Source: an uncultured Sulfitobacter sp. (lineage in GTDB: Bacteria > Pseudomonadota > Alphaproteobacteria > Rhodobacterales > Rhodobacteraceae). From it: 64,000 bases of DNA. Shown here in pieces: positions 43,863 through 53,817 of this stretch. The DNA is taken from NCBI GenBank assembly GCA_947492925.1, contig CANLOQ010000001.1, positions 1,240,001 through 1,304,000 of the forward strand, read 5' to 3'. Positions within the stretch are counted from its first letter, which is position 1. Each line of letters starts with the position of its first letter. The notes under the pieces were generated by a model, which was given only the letters and a program-made list of their open reading frames with translations, had not been told where the DNA came from and made no database searches. The position numbers were made by a program, and so were the translations under genes.

Positions 43863-44990
43863 GTGATGGACGATTTGGCGCAGACGCCGCTTTATGACCT
43901 GCATGTAGAGCTGGGGGCCAAGATGGTGCCTTTTGCGGGCTATTCGATGCCGGTGCAGTATCCGCTGGGCGTGATGAAAGAGCATCTGCACTGCCGCGCG
44001 CAGGCCGGGCTGTTTGATGTGAGCCACATGGGGCAGGTGATCCTGTCGGGTGACAGCTGGGACGCGGTGGCGCTGGCGTTCGAGCGCCTTGTGCCGATGG
44101 ATGTGCTGGGGCTGGAGGATGGCCGCCAGCGGTACGGGTTTTTCACCAATGACGCAGGCGGGATCGAGGATGATCTGATGTTTGCGCGGCGGGGGGATGA
44201 CCTGTTTGTGGTGGTCAATGCGGCCTGCAAGGTGGCGGATGTGGCGCGGATGCGCGCGGCGCTGGAGCCTGAGATTACCGTGACCGAGATCACCGACCGC
44301 GCGTTGATTGCGCTGCAGGGTCCGGGGGCGGTGGATGTGGTTGCCGCGATGGATGGCCGCGCGGCGGACATGCGATTTATGGATGTGCGGGATCTGGATT
44401 TGGGCGGTGTGCCGGTCTGGGCGTCACGGTCTGGATACACCGGCGAGGACGGGTTCGAGATTTCGGTGCCGGAGGCGCAAGCGGAGGCGCTGGTGCGCAA
44501 ATTGCTGGATCACGAGGCGGTGGAGCCGATTGGGCTGGGCGCGCGGGATTCGCTGCGGCTGGAAGCGGGGCTTTGCCTTTATGGCCATGACATTTCTGCC
44601 GGGACCACACCGATTGAGGGGGCGCTGATCTGGGCCATCCAGAAAGTGCGGCGCGACGGCGGGGACCGTGCGGGCGGCTTTCCCGGCTCGGCGGTGATTC
44701 TGGAGCAACTGAGCGGCGGGGCCGGGCACAAACGGGTCGGGCTGCTGCCCGAGGGTCGCGCGCCGATGCGCGAGGGAACGCCGCTGTATGATGCCGAGAC
44801 GGAGGGCGCCCCCGTCGGGCAGGTGACGTCGGGCGGGTTTGGGCCAAGTGTCGGCGGACCTGTCGCGATGGGATATGTGTCACAGAACCTGAGCGATGTG
44901 GGTACGTCGCTTTGGGGTGAGGTGCGCGGGAAAAGGCTGCCTGTGACGGTTGCCAAACTGCCCTTTGTGGCGCCTAATTTCAAAAGATAA
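43863..44990 (+). CDS. gcvT: Aminomethyltransferase (glycine cleavage T protein)
   Basis: About 375 residues. The enzyme moves the aminomethyl group from H protein onto tetrahydrofolate. Seen in sequence: MVPFAGYSMPVQYP, GLFDVSHMGQVILSG, DLMFARRGDDLFVVVNA and SRSGYTGEDGFEISVP, all conserved in GcvT. GARDSLRLEAGLCLYGHD follows. Either GTG (43863) or ATG (43866) can start; both use the GGGGAGAGACC ribosome site. First gene behind the glycine riboswitch; gcvH follows after 20 nt. Confidence 0.96.
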   Translation: MMDDLAQTPLYDLHVELGAKMVPFAGYSMPVQYPLGVMKEHLHCRAQAGLFDVSHMGQVILSGDSWDAVALAFERLVPMDVLGLEDGRQRYGFFTNDAGGIEDDLMFARRGDDLFVVVNAACKVADVARMRAALEPEITVTEITDRALIALQGPGAVDVVAAMDGRAADMRFMDVRDLDLGGVPVWASRSGYTGEDGFEISVPEAQAEALVRKLLDHEAVEPIGLGARDSLRLEAGLCLYGHDISAGTTPIEGALIWAIQKVRRDGGDRAGGFPGSAVILEQLSGGAGHKRVGLLPEGRAPMREGTPLYDAETEGAPVGQVTSGGFGPSVGGPVAMGYVSQNLSDVGTSLWGEVRGKRLPVTVAKLPFVAPNFKR

Positions 44991-45010
44991 CCAAACGGGG
45001 AAAGACCAAG

Positions 45011-45370
45011 ATGAAGTTTACCGAAGAACACGAATGGCTGCGCGAGGAAGATGGCGAGATGGTGGTGGGCATCACCATTCACGCGGCAGAGCAGTTGGGC
45101 GACGTGGTGTTTGTCGAGCTGCCCGAGGAAGGCACGACCGTCAGCAAGGACGACGAGGTTGTGGTGATTGAATCCGTCAAGGCGGCATCGGATATTCTGG
45201 CCCCCGTGGACGGCGAGATTACGGAAGTGAATTCCGCTTTGGCGGACAATCCGGGCATGGTGAACGATGATCCGCAAGGCGAGGCGTGGTTCTTCAAGAT
45301 GAAGATTTCGGACGAAAGCCAGATGGCCGACTTTATGGATGAAGCGGGTTACCAGAAATTCATCGGCTGA
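45011..45370 (+). CDS. gcvH: Glycine cleavage system H protein
   Basis: 119 residues. The lipoyl carrier of the glycine cleavage complex. MKFTEEHEWLREEDGEM, GITIHAAEQLGDVVFVELPEEGT and VVIESVKAASDILAPVDGEI are classic, with the modified Lys in SVKAASD at about residue 57. The C-terminal WFFKMKISDES is also typical. It lies between gcvT and gcvP, and a repeat element is found in the 110-nt gap before gcvP. Confidence 0.97.
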   Translation: MKFTEEHEWLREEDGEMVVGITIHAAEQLGDVVFVELPEEGTTVSKDDEVVVIESVKAASDILAPVDGEITEVNSALADNPGMVNDDPQGEAWFFKMKISDESQMADFMDEAGYQKFIG

Positions 45371-45393
45371 GCCTGCGGGCGATGGCTGGATGT

Positions 45394-45416
45394 GAGTTGT
45401 AGTGGAAAGATGAAGC
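45394..45416 (+). repeat. Single copy of the TTGGAAAGATGAAGC-type element before gcvP
   Basis: GAGTTGTAGTGGAAAGATGA plus AGC matches the left arm of the perfect hairpin at 18538-18601 with one mismatch (gta-gt for gta-tt) over 23 nt. It lies in the gap between gcvH and gcvP. A shorter relative occurs before hydA. Confidence 0.7.
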
Positions 45417-45479
45417 CGGGGGACAATGCCCCGACCCTGACGTCGTTTTGCGGCGAAAGGGACATGTGAGGAGAGCGAG

Positions 45480-48326
45480 ATGACTTTCAAGCCGACAGAG
45501 TATTTGCCGTATGATTTTGCCAACCGGCGTCACATCGGGCCTTCGCCTGCGGAGATGTCGGATATGTTGAAGGTTGTGGGGGCCAAATCGCTGGCGGCGT
45601 TGATTGATGACACGTTGCCTGCGGGCATTCGCATGAAAGGGGAGCTGGATTTTGGCAAGGCGATGAGCGAGCGCGAGGTGCTGGAGCACATGCGCAAGAC
45701 CGCCGCCAAGAACAAGGTGCTGACCAGTCTGATCGGGCAGGGCTATCACGGGACGGTGACGCCGCCTGCGATTCAGCGGAATATTCTGGAGAACCCGGCG
45801 TGGTACACGGCCTATACGCCCTATCAGCCCGAGATTTCGCAAGGGCGGCTTGAGGCGCTGTTGAATTTCCAGACGATGGTGTCTGATCTGACGGGGCTGG
45901 AAGTTGCGAATGCGTCCTTGCTGGATGAGGCAACCGCCTGTGCCGAGGCGATGACGATGGCGCAGCGCGTGTCCAAATCGAAGATGACAGCGTTCTTTGT
46001 GGATCAGGATTGCCATCCGCAGAACATTGCGGTGATGCAGACACGGGCGGCACCATTGGGGATTGAGGTGATTGTCGGTGATCCGCAGGAGATGGAAGCG
46101 GACAAGGTGTTTGGCGCGATTTTCCAGTATCCCGGCACCTACGGGCATGTGCGCGATTTCACGGATGCGATTGCGGCGCTGCATGAACATAAGGGGATCG
46201 GGATTATTTCCGCTGACCCGCTGTCGCTGACCTTGTTGAAGGAACCCGGCGAGATGGGGGCGGATATTGCCGTTGGGTCAACCCAGCGGTTTGGTGTGCC
46301 CGAAGGCTACGGCGGGCCTCACGCGGCCTATATGGCCTGCAAGGATGCCTATAAGCGGTCGATGCCGGGGCGGATTGTGGGTGTGTCGATTGATGCGCAC
46401 GGGAACCGGGCGTACCGGTTGAGCCTGCAAACGCGCGAGCAGCATATCCGGCGCGAGAAGGCGACGTCGAATGTGTGTACCGCGCAGGCTTTGCTGGCGG
46501 TGATGGCGTCGATGTATGCGGTGTTTCACGGGCCGGAGGGGCTGAAGGCGATTGCGCAGCGCATCCACCGCAAGACCGCGCGGCTGGCCGAGGGGCTGAA
46601 ACAGGCCGGGTTCGAGGTGCGGCCTGCGGCGTATTTTGACACGATCACCGTTGAAGTGGGACCGTTGCAGGCCGCCGTTCTGAAATCGGCGGTGGATGAG
46701 GGGATCAACCTGCGCGCGGTGGGAGAGACCCGCGTGGGGATCACGCTGGATGAACGCAGCAAGCCCGCGACGATTGAAGCGGTCTGGCGGGCCTTTGGCA
46801 TCACCCGCGAGGACAAGGATTATACGCCGCATTACCGCATGCCGGAGAAGATGATCCGCACGTCGAAATACCTGACCCATCCGATCTTTCACATGAACCG
46901 TGCAGAGACCGAGATGATGCGGTACATGCGCCGTCTGGCGGACCGTGATCTGGCGCTGGACCGGGCGATGATCCCGCTGGGTTCGTGTACGATGAAGCTG
47001 AATTCAGCCGCTGAGATGATGCCGGTGAGTTGGCGCGAGTTTTCGCAGATGCACCCGTTTGTGCCTGCGGATCAGGCGTTGGGGTATCGTGAGCTGATCG
47101 ACGATCTGTCATCGAAGCTGTGCGAAATCACCGGATATGACGCGATTTCGATGCAGCCCAATTCGGGCGCGCAGGGGGAATATGCGGGGCTTTTGAGCAT
47201 TGCGGGTTATCACCGTGCGAACGGGGATGAGGGGCGGAATGTCTGCCTCATTCCGATGTCCGCGCACGGGACCAATCCGGCGTCGGCGCAGATGGTGGGC
47301 TGGAAGGTTGTTGTCGTGAAGTCTGCTGAAAACGGGGATATTGATCTGGACGATTTCCGCGCCAAGGCGGAAGCGGCGGGCGACACGCTGGCCGGTTGCA
47401 TGATTACTTATCCGTCGACCCACGGGGTGTTCGAAGAGACGGTGACGGAGGTGTGCCAGATCACCCATGACCATGGCGGGCAGGTCTATATCGACGGGGC
47501 CAACATGAACGCGATGGTGGGGTTGAGCCGCCCCGGCGATCTGGGCGGGGACGTCAGCCACCTGAACCTGCACAAGACCTTCTGCATTCCGCACGGTGGC
47601 GGTGGCCCCGGCATGGGGCCGATTGGGGTGAAGGAACATCTGATCCCGCATCTGCCGGGTGATCCGAATGCGGGCGGCAACGCGGTGTCGGCGGCGCCAT
47701 TCGGGTCGCCATCGCTTTTGCCGATTTCATGGGCCTATTGCCTGATGATGGGCGGTGAGGGGCTGACGCAGGCGACGCGCGTGGCGATTTTGAATGCCAA
47801 CTATATCGCCAAGCGGTTGGAGGGCGCGTTTGACGTGCTTTACAAAGGACCGACAGGGCGGATTGCGCATGAGTGTATTCTGGATGTGCGCCCGTTTGAA
47901 GACAGTGCGGGCGTGACGGTGGATGACATTGCCAAGCGGTTGATTGATTGTGGTTTTCACGCGCCGACCATGTCTTGGCCCGTGGCGGGGACGCTGATGG
48001 TGGAGCCGACGGAGAGCGAGACCAAGGCGGAGCTGGACCGGTTCTGCGATGCGATGCTGGCGATCCGGGACGAGATCACGGCGATTGAAAAAGGCGAGAT
48101 GGATGCGGAGAACAATCCGCTGAAGAACGCGCCGCATACGGTGGAGGATCTGGTGCTGGAATGGGGCGAGCGGCCCTATTCCCGCGAGCAGGGGTGTTTC
48201 CCGCCCGGTGCTTATCGGATCGACAAATACTGGCCGCCGGTCAACCGCGTGGACAACGTGCATGGGGACCGGAATTTGGTCTGCACCTGTCCGCCGCTTG
48301 AGGAATATCTGGACGCGGCGGAGTAG
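45480..48326 (+). CDS. gcvP: Glycine dehydrogenase (decarboxylating), P protein
   Basis: 948 residues, the single-chain homodimeric form. It decarboxylates glycine with PLP and passes the aminomethyl group to H protein. The N-terminal half includes [35 protein letters not shown] and [12 protein letters not shown]. The C-terminal half carries the PLP lysine in [20 protein letters not shown], as well as [13 protein letters not shown] and [14 protein letters not shown]. It is the last gene of the gcv operon and is followed by a GC-rich hairpin. Confidence 0.98.
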   Translation: MTFKPTEYLPYDFANRRHIGPSPAEMSDMLKVVGAKSLAALIDDTLPAGIRMKGELDFGKAMSEREVLEHMRKTAAKNKVLTSLIGQGYHGTVTPPAIQRNILENPAWYTAYTPYQPEISQGRLEALLNFQTMVSDLTGLEVANASLLDEATACAEAMTMAQRVSKSKMTAFFVDQDCHPQNIAVMQTRAAPLGIEVIVGDPQEMEADKVFGAIFQYPGTYGHVRDFTDAIAALHEHKGIGIISADPLSLTLLKEPGEMGADIAVGSTQRFGVPEGYGGPHAAYMACKDAYKRSMPGRIVGVSIDAHGNRAYRLSLQTREQHIRREKATSNVCTAQALLAVMASMYAVFHGPEGLKAIAQRIHRKTARLAEGLKQAGFEVRPAAYFDTITVEVGPLQAAVLKSAVDEGINLRAVGETRVGITLDERSKPATIEAVWRAFGITREDKDYTPHYRMPEKMIRTSKYLTHPIFHMNRAETEMMRYMRRLADRDLALDRAMIPLGSCTMKLNSAAEMMPVSWREFSQMHPFVPADQALGYRELIDDLSSKLCEITGYDAISMQPNSGAQGEYAGLLSIAGYHRANGDEGRNVCLIPMSAHGTNPASAQMVGWKVVVVKSAENGDIDLDDFRAKAEAAGDTLAGCMITYPSTHGVFEETVTEVCQITHDHGGQVYIDGANMNAMVGLSRPGDLGGDVSHLNLHKTFCIPHGGGGPGMGPIGVKEHLIPHLPGDPNAGGNAVSAAPFGSPSLLPISWAYCLMMGGEGLTQATRVAILNANYIAKRLEGAFDVLYKGPTGRIAHECILDVRPFEDSAGVTVDDIAKRLIDCGFHAPTMSWPVAGTLMVEPTESETKAELDRFCDAMLAIRDEITAIEKGEMDAENNPLKNAPHTVEDLVLEWGERPYSREQGCFPPGAYRIDKYWPPVNRVDNVHGDRNLVCTCPPLEEYLDAAE

Positions 48327-48338
48327 TTTTGTGGTTGG

Positions 48339-48378
48339 GGTGGGCAGAATGCCCACCTTACGGAACGCGCGTGTAAGG
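48339..48378. terminator. Hairpins after gcvP (CCACCTTACGGA element)
   Basis: GGTGGGCA-gaa-TGCCCACC (48339-48357) is an 8-bp stem 12 nt after the gcvP stop. A second short inverted repeat CCTTAC...GTAAGG (48356-48378) overlaps it, so alternative folds are possible. Only a short T-run follows (ggcttttag). The same element occurs at 17815-17845. Confidence 0.65.
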
Positions 48379-48385
48379 TAGGCTT

Positions 48386-49261
48386 TTAGCCCGCCGCGCC
48401 GTCAGTCAGGAAATCGAATACTTTTTTGAGGCGGTTCCACGTCGTCCGGTCGGGGGCGACCAAAAGGTGCCCTTCGGTTTTATCCGTTGCATAGGGGCCG
48501 CCCTCCAGCATTTCCACGTGACAGCCCGCGCGTTCGCAGATCAGCGCACCGGCGGCGTGATCCCACGGATGCGCGGTGCCTTGCAGCGAGAAATCGGCAA
48601 AGCCCTGTGCGATCATCCGGTATTGGTGCGCGGAACAGCGCAGCGGGTGGGTGTGGGCGAACAGGGGCAGGGTTTCGGCGACCTTTGTTTTAATCTCTCC
48701 CTTGAACAGGGCGAGCGGGACGTAGCCGTTTAATTCTTCCAAGGGGCGGCCCATGCTGGCCTTGAGCTGTTTTGACGTGCCGTTTGCGCGTTCCAGCAGC
48801 GGGGTGCTTTCGTCGCTGGCAATCGCCCAGTCGTCCGCGACCGGATCGTAGATCAGGCCAAAGACCGGGCGACCGAATTGCGTGATGGCAAGGATCACGC
48901 CGAAAACGGCGAGATTGTGGGCGAAATTCCATGTGCCGTCGACGGGATCAATGATGAAGGCGAGAGGTGCATCCGCTATTTGATCGAGCAGCTCTGGCTG
49001 GTCGGCCACGGCCTCTTCGCCCACGACCAGCGCGGCGGGAAAGGCGATGTTGAGGGCGCGGGTGATCATTGCTTCGGCGGCGGTATCGGCGGCGGTGACC
49101 AGATCGTCAGGGCGGGATTTGCTTTGGATGTCAGCGGACGACAGGCCACGGAAACGGGGCATGATCTCGGCCTTGGCGGCGCGGCGGATGATGTTGACGA
49201 TATGCTGTTGCTGGGCGGCGCTGACCGGGTTGGGCAGTGTGGCGGGCAAAGTCTGGGTCAT
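48386..49261 (-). CDS. Inositol monophosphatase family protein
   Basis: 291 residues. The lithium-sensitive phosphatase motifs are complete: GEEAVADQPE (metal Glu), FIIDPVDGTWNFAHN (DPxDGT) and AHPWDHAAGALICERAG (WDxAAG). Such enzymes cleave inositol phosphates, 3'-phosphoadenosine phosphate or fructose bisphosphate, which cannot be told apart here. It is likely cytoplasmic and shares the minus-strand direction of the ABC genes 15 nt upstream, so it may be the third gene of that unit. Confidence 0.88.
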   Translation of the reverse strand: MTQTLPATLPNPVSAAQQQHIVNIIRRAAKAEIMPRFRGLSSADIQSKSRPDDLVTAADTAAEAMITRALNIAFPAALVVGEEAVADQPELLDQIADAPLAFIIDPVDGTWNFAHNLAVFGVILAITQFGRPVFGLIYDPVADDWAIASDESTPLLERANGTSKQLKASMGRPLEELNGYVPLALFKGEIKTKVAETLPLFAHTHPLRCSAHQYRMIAQGFADFSLQGTAHPWDHAAGALICERAGCHVEMLEGGPYATDKTEGHLLVAPDRTTWNRLKKVFDFLTDGAAG

Positions 49262-49276
49262 GGCGGCGTTCCTTGG

Positions 49277-51793
49277 CTATTCGCGGGCGCGCAGCACTTG
49301 GGCGGGCCTTGCATTCAAAGACTTAAGCGCAAAGCCCAGCCCTGCCAAGACGGTTGCGGCTACACCACCCGCGATGATCATCAGGGCGGACGGCCAAATG
49401 AGGGTGAAGTCGGTTTCCATGACGAAGGTGCTTACGGCCCAGCCGCCCAATGCGCCGGCGAACAGGGCAACGGTGCCGGCAAAGAGGCCCAGAAGGGCAG
49501 CGCGCAGGATGAAGCTGGTGGCGATTTGGGCGCGGGAGGCGCCGACGGTTTTCAGCACGGCCGCCTCGAACGTGCGGGCCTCTGATCCGGCGGCGGCGGC
49601 CCCGATCAGTACGATGAAACCGGTCAGCAATGTGGCCAGCGCACCGTAGGAAGTGGCGGCGGCAAGGCCTGCCAGCACGTCGGACACGCGGGTGATCGCG
49701 TCGCGCACGCGGATGGCGGTGATGTTGGGATAGCTGCTGGCCAGATCGCGCAGGATGGCGGCTTCGGCGTCCTCATCCGCATAAACGGTCGAGATGAAGG
49801 TATGCGGCGCACCTTGCAGGGCGGTAGGGTTCATGGCGAGGATGAAGCCGATGCCAGCGGTGGAAAAATCAACCTCGCGGAAGGACGTCACAGTGCCGGT
49901 GATGTCGCGGCCAAGGATGTTGATGGTCAGGCTGTCGCCAAGGTTCAGGCCCATCTCAAGCGCCTCTTCGGCGGCAAAGCTGATCTGGGGTGGGCCGGTG
50001 TAGTCTTCGGGCCACCATGTGCCGTCGGTGATCGTTGTCTCGGCGTCCGGCAGGGCGGCGTAGGTCACGCCGCGGTCGCCTTGCAGGACCCAATGGTCGC
50101 CCGCGGTTTCCGCCGCCGGTTTACCGTTGATCTGGGTGATGACACCGCGCAGCATGGGCGCGCTGTCGATGCGGGTGACGGCGGGGTCGTTCTCCAGCCG
50201 TTCGGTGTAGCCGGGCATCTGGTCGCGCTGGATGTCGACGAAGAAATACGACGGGGCGACATCGGGCAGGTTGCCGGTGATGGCGTTGCGCAGGTTGCCG
50301 TCGATCTGGCCCACCGCCGCCAGCACCGACAGGCCGAGACCGAGGGAGAGGACCACCGCACCTGCGCCTTCGCCAGTGCCGGAGATTGCGGCGAGGGACC
50401 AGCGCAGGCGGGGGCGGCCACGGGCGAGTTTTGCGGTGCGGCGGGCGATAAAACGGATCAGGGCTGCGGCGAGAGCGAGGATGAAGAGGGCCCCCGCGAT
50501 CCCGCCGAGGGTCCAGAGGGTGAGCCACCACGAGCCGTTGAACCATCCGGCAAGTGCGACGAGGGTGATGGAAAGCAGCACGATGATAATGAGGTAGCGC
50601 GGAGCGGGCAGGCGGCGTGCGCCGGACCATGCGTCGCGGAAGAGGGTTGCGGCGCGGACGTCCTCGCTGCGGGCCAGCGGCCAGAGGGTAAAGACAAGGG
50701 CGGTCAGCAGGCCGTAGAGCGCGGCTTCGATCAGGGGCGCGGGGTAGAGGGCGAAGGTTGCGGGGACGGGCAGGCGTGCTTCGATGATGGGAGAGAGGAG
50801 GAGCGGGACAAAGGCCCCGAGGATAAGGCCGATGGCAACGCCGAGCAGGGAGAGCGTGCCGATTTGGATGAAATAGGTCTGGAAGATCGTCGCGCGGTCT
50901 GCGCCAAGCGCCCGCAGCGTGGCGATGACTTCGGTTTTGCCGTTGAGGTAGGCGCGCACGGCGGCGGAGACACCGACGCCGCCGACAGCGAGGCCAGAGA
51001 GGCCCACAAGGATCAGGAAGGCGCTGAGGCGGTCCACGAATTGCGCGACACCGGGGGCGCCGTTGCGGGCATCCGTCCAGCGCATGCCTGCGTTCTCGAA
51101 CTGGGTTCTGGCTTGGGTTTCAAGGGCTTCAAGGTCGGTATCGGGGGGCAGGTCGAGGCGGTATTTGCTGTTGTAGAGCGTGCCGGGGGCCAGAAGGCCC
51201 GCGCCGTCGAGGGCGTCTTTATACAGAAGTGTGCGGGGGCCGAGGGCGAAACCGCTGGCGGCGCTGTCGGGTTCGCGTGTGAGGCGCGCGGTGAAGCGGA
51301 AGGTCTTGGTGCCAAGCTGGAAAGTGTCGCCGGGGGCGAGGCCAAGGCGGTCGGAGAGCGCGCGTTCCATCACCGCGCCGGGGATGCCGTCGGTGGTGGC
51401 GAGGGCGTTTGGCAGCGGCATGTCGGGGTCGAGGGTGACAGTGCCGACGAGGGGATAGGCGTTGTCGATACCCTTGATCTGGGTGAGCGCGCGGTCCTCT
51501 CCGACGACGGCCATCGAACGGAATTCGACGATTTCTGAGACGCGGGTGGCGCGGTCGGCCATCCATGCGCGTTCATCGGGGGTGGCGAAGCGGTAGGTGA
51601 AATCAAGCTCTGCGGCACCGCCCAGAAGGGCGGCACCCTCGCGTTCCAACCCTGCTTCGATTGCCGAACGCACAGAACCGACAGCGGCGATGGCGGCTAC
51701 GCCAAGCGCAAGGCAGGCGAGGAACAGGCGGAAGCCACGCAAGCCGCCGCGCATCTCGCGGCGGGCGAAACGGGTGGCGAGGGTGAGGCTCAT
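49277..51793 (-). CDS. ybbP: ABC transporter permease, YbbP/FtsX type
   Basis: 838 residues with about ten hydrophobic segments and two FtsX-like permease domains, for example LTGFIVLIGAAAAGSEARTFEAAVLKTVGASRAQI and VGLSGLAVGGVGVSAAVRAYLNGKTEVIATLRALGADR. Large soluble loops lie between. The MacB/YbbP type usually acts as a mechanotransmitter or in lipoprotein or lipid handling rather than in uptake. It overlaps the ATPase gene by 4 nt. With ybbA and the divergent tesA-like gene it repeats the E. coli tesA-ybbA-ybbP neighbourhood. Confidence 0.9.
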   Translation of the reverse strand: MSLTLATRFARREMRGGLRGFRLFLACLALGVAAIAAVGSVRSAIEAGLEREGAALLGGAAELDFTYRFATPDERAWMADRATRVSEIVEFRSMAVVGEDRALTQIKGIDNAYPLVGTVTLDPDMPLPNALATTDGIPGAVMERALSDRLGLAPGDTFQLGTKTFRFTARLTREPDSAASGFALGPRTLLYKDALDGAGLLAPGTLYNSKYRLDLPPDTDLEALETQARTQFENAGMRWTDARNGAPGVAQFVDRLSAFLILVGLSGLAVGGVGVSAAVRAYLNGKTEVIATLRALGADRATIFQTYFIQIGTLSLLGVAIGLILGAFVPLLLSPIIEARLPVPATFALYPAPLIEAALYGLLTALVFTLWPLARSEDVRAATLFRDAWSGARRLPAPRYLIIIVLLSITLVALAGWFNGSWWLTLWTLGGIAGALFILALAAALIRFIARRTAKLARGRPRLRWSLAAISGTGEGAGAVVLSLGLGLSVLAAVGQIDGNLRNAITGNLPDVAPSYFFVDIQRDQMPGYTERLENDPAVTRIDSAPMLRGVITQINGKPAAETAGDHWVLQGDRGVTYAALPDAETTITDGTWWPEDYTGPPQISFAAEEALEMGLNLGDSLTINILGRDITGTVTSFREVDFSTAGIGFILAMNPTALQGAPHTFISTVYADEDAEAAILRDLASSYPNITAIRVRDAITRVSDVLAGLAAATSYGALATLLTGFIVLIGAAAAGSEARTFEAAVLKTVGASRAQIATSFILRAALLGLFAGTVALFAGALGGWAVSTFVMETDFTLIWPSALMIIAGGVAATVLAGLGFALKSLNARPAQVLRARE

Positions 51794-52458
51794 GCAAGCT
51801 GCCCGTCTGCCAAGGATACGGCGCGGTCACAGCGGGCGGCGAGGTTTGGGTCGTGGGTGACGAGCACCAGCGTGGCCCCGTATTGGTCGCGCAGATCAAA
51901 GAGCAGGTCCATGATCGCGGCCCCGTTCGTGCTGTCGAGATTGCCGGTGGGTTCATCCGCCAGCAGGATCGCGGGACGGGGCGCACAGGCGCGGGCCAGC
52001 GCCACGCGCTGTTGTTCGCCCCCCGACATCTGCGCGGGGTAATGGGCGGTGCGGTGGGCGAGGCCAACGGTTTTCAGCGCTTCTTCGGCTTTGGCAAAGG
52101 CATCCGCGTCACCGGCGAGTTCCAGCGGGGTGGCGACATTTTCGAGCGCGGTCATGGTGGGGATGAGGTGAAAGGACTGGAACACGATGCCCATTTTGCC
52201 GCGTCTGAAGCGGGCCAGTGCGTCTTCGGACAATGTTGTCAGGTTTTCGCCCAGAGCGGTCACGGTGCCGCCCGTTGCCTGCTCAAGCCCGCCCATGACC
52301 ATCAGCAACGAGGATTTGCCGGAACCGGATGGGCCAGTCAGCGCAATCGTCTCGCCCGGTTGCACATCGAGGCTGATGCCGCGCAAGATATCGACGGGTC
52401 CGGCATTGCCTTTAAGCGAAAGCTGCACATCTGAAAGGTGGAAGACGGGGTCGGACAT
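51790..52458 (-). CDS. ybbA: ABC transporter ATP-binding protein, YbbA/LolD type
   Basis: 222 residues. Walker A is ALTGPSGSGKSSLLMVMGGLE, the Q loop IVFQSFHLIPTMTALENV, the signature MSGGEQQRVALARA and Walker B ILLADEPTGNLD, followed by VLVTHDPNLA. This pattern belongs to the MacB/LolD/YbbA branch that serves FtsX-like permeases. The ATG at 52458 matches the family start (MSDPVFHLSDVQLSL); the frame upstream looks non-coding. It overlaps ybbP by 4 nt. Confidence 0.95.
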   Translation of the reverse strand: MSDPVFHLSDVQLSLKGNAGPVDILRGISLDVQPGETIALTGPSGSGKSSLLMVMGGLEQATGGTVTALGENLTTLSEDALARFRRGKMGIVFQSFHLIPTMTALENVATPLELAGDADAFAKAEEALKTVGLAHRTAHYPAQMSGGEQQRVALARACAPRPAILLADEPTGNLDSTNGAAIMDLLFDLRDQYGATLVLVTHDPNLAARCDRAVSLADGQLA

Positions 52459-52507
52459 GCGGCGGCCTTTGTGGTTGGGTTCCTTTGGATATGGAGTGGT
52501 GAGGCAT

Positions 52508-53149
52508 ATGCGCAAGGCTGTGATCGGGATTGTTCTGGGGCTGGCCGGAGCGGCGCAGGCGGAGGAGGTGGTGATCGCGGCGCTGGGCGATAGCCTGACG
52601 CAGGGCTACGGGTTGCCGGTGGAGCAGGGATTTGTGCCACAGTTGCAAGGGTGGCTGGACGCGCAGGGGGCCGATGTGCGGCTGATCAATGCGGGCGTTT
52701 CGGGGGATACGACGGCGGGCGGGCTTGCGCGTGTGGGCTGGACACTGACGCCGGAGGTGGACGCAATGATCGTGACGCTGGGCGGGAATGATCTGTTGCG
52801 CGGATTGGATCCGGCGCAGGCGCGGGGCAACATCGAAGGTATCATGCAGGCGGCTGATGTGGCGGAGGTTGAAGTGCTGTTGGTCGGCATGCAGGCGCCG
52901 GGGAACTACGGGCCTGCGTATAAAGAGCAGTTTGATGCGATTTATCCCGAACTGGCCGAAGAATTCGGGAGCCTTTATCTGGAGAGTTTCTTTGCCGGTT
53001 TGCAGGAGGGGGGCGAAACCCCTGATCCGGCGACGCTGCGGCCCTATTTTCAGGCGGACGGGATACATCCCAACGCCGAAGGGGTGGCGCGGATTGTGGA
53101 AGGGATCGGGCCGCAGGTGCTGGCGCTGATTGCCCAAGCGCGGGAGTAA
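52508..53149 (+). CDS. tesA: Periplasmic SGNH arylesterase / TesA-like acyl-CoA thioesterase I
   Basis: 213 residues. A signal peptide (MRKAVIGIVLGLAGAAQAEE) is followed by the SGNH hydrolase blocks: block I ALGDSLTQGYGLP with the nucleophilic Ser, INAGVSGDTTAGG (Gly), VTLGGNDLLRG (Asn) and ADGIHPNAEG (Asp-His). TesA-like enzymes cleave fatty acyl thioesters or aryl esters in the periplasm. It is divergent from ybbA-ybbP across 49 nt, as in E. coli. The SRAP gene follows after 6 nt. Confidence 0.94.
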   Translation: MRKAVIGIVLGLAGAAQAEEVVIAALGDSLTQGYGLPVEQGFVPQLQGWLDAQGADVRLINAGVSGDTTAGGLARVGWTLTPEVDAMIVTLGGNDLLRGLDPAQARGNIEGIMQAADVAEVEVLLVGMQAPGNYGPAYKEQFDAIYPELAEEFGSLYLESFFAGLQEGGETPDPATLRPYFQADGIHPNAEGVARIVEGIGPQVLALIAQARE

Positions 53150-53155
53150 TGCGCG

Positions 53156-53773
53156 ATGCCGGGGCGGTTCTTTCTTGAGCTGACGGGGCCGAAACTGGGT
53201 GCCGCGCTGGGGCTGGAGAGCGCGGCAATCGCGGCAGAGCCCGTGCGCCACAACATCGCGCCGGGGCAGCAGATTGTTACCCTTGGCCCGGATGGTTTGG
53301 GGTTGATGCGCTGGGGGATTATTCCGGTGGGCCGCGTGAATGCGCGGGGACGGCCGGTAATGGAAACGCTGATCAACGCCCGGTCCGAGACCGTGTTTGA
53401 CAAGACCGCCTACGAGGGTGTGGGGCGTGCGGTGGTGCCGGTCAGCGGATGGTACGAATGGACCGGAGAAAAACGGCGCAAGACCGCGTGGTGGATCGGG
53501 GCGAAGGATGGCGGGCTGTTGTTTTTTGCTGCCATCACGGATGTCTGGAACGGGCCGGGCGGTGTGCGCGTGCCGCAGGTGGCAACGGTGACCTGTCCGC
53601 CCAATGCTGATGTGGCGGAGATTCATCACCGGATGGGGGTGTTATTGCGGCGGGAAGATATCGGTCTGTGGCTGGAGGGCAGCGCTGAGGAAGTGGTGCC
53701 GCTGATGGTGCCGTGGCCCGCCGGTCTGTTGCGGATCGGGGAAGCAAATGACGTGGATTGGGAGGCACCGTAG
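53156..53773 (+). CDS. SRAP (HMCES/YedK-like) protein lacking catalytic Cys2
   Basis: 205 residues of the SOS response-associated peptidase family, which in E. coli (YedK) and human (HMCES) forms a covalent thiazolidine bond between Cys2 and an abasic site in single-stranded DNA. The usual start MCGRF is replaced by MPGRFFLELT, so residue 2 is Pro. Other active-site residues remain: LINARSETV (Asn74, Arg76), VSGWYEWTG (Glu101) and AEIHHRMGV (His157). The start is fixed by an upstream GGGAG site, and an alternative ATG at 53149 is out of frame. Covalent cross-linking by Cys is not possible here. See findings. Confidence 0.85.
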   Translation: MPGRFFLELTGPKLGAALGLESAAIAAEPVRHNIAPGQQIVTLGPDGLGLMRWGIIPVGRVNARGRPVMETLINARSETVFDKTAYEGVGRAVVPVSGWYEWTGEKRRKTAWWIGAKDGGLLFFAAITDVWNGPGGVRVPQVATVTCPPNADVAEIHHRMGVLLRREDIGLWLEGSAEEVVPLMVPWPAGLLRIGEANDVDWEAP

Positions 53774-53794
53774 GGTGCACAGATATCACGCACC
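53774..53794. repeat. Degenerate GGTGC...GCACC element
   Basis: GGTGC (53774-53778) pairs with GCACC (53790-53794). It is a weaker member of the same family as the hairpins at 11033 and 53818, sitting directly after the SRAP stop. Confidence 0.4.
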
Positions 53795-53817
53795 GACCGT
53801 CGTGGATGGTTTTGGTG

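Noticed and set aside
49802-51538. A 578-codon open frame antisense to ybbP
   Set aside because: Composition is Gly/Asp/Glu-rich without fold-like pattern, typical for the shadow of a GC-rich gene; the ybbP frame carries clear FtsX domains.
52412-53629. A long open minus-strand frame across tesA and the SRAP gene
   Set aside because: Rich in Arg, His and Pro, no domain, and it spans two well supported genes on the other strand.
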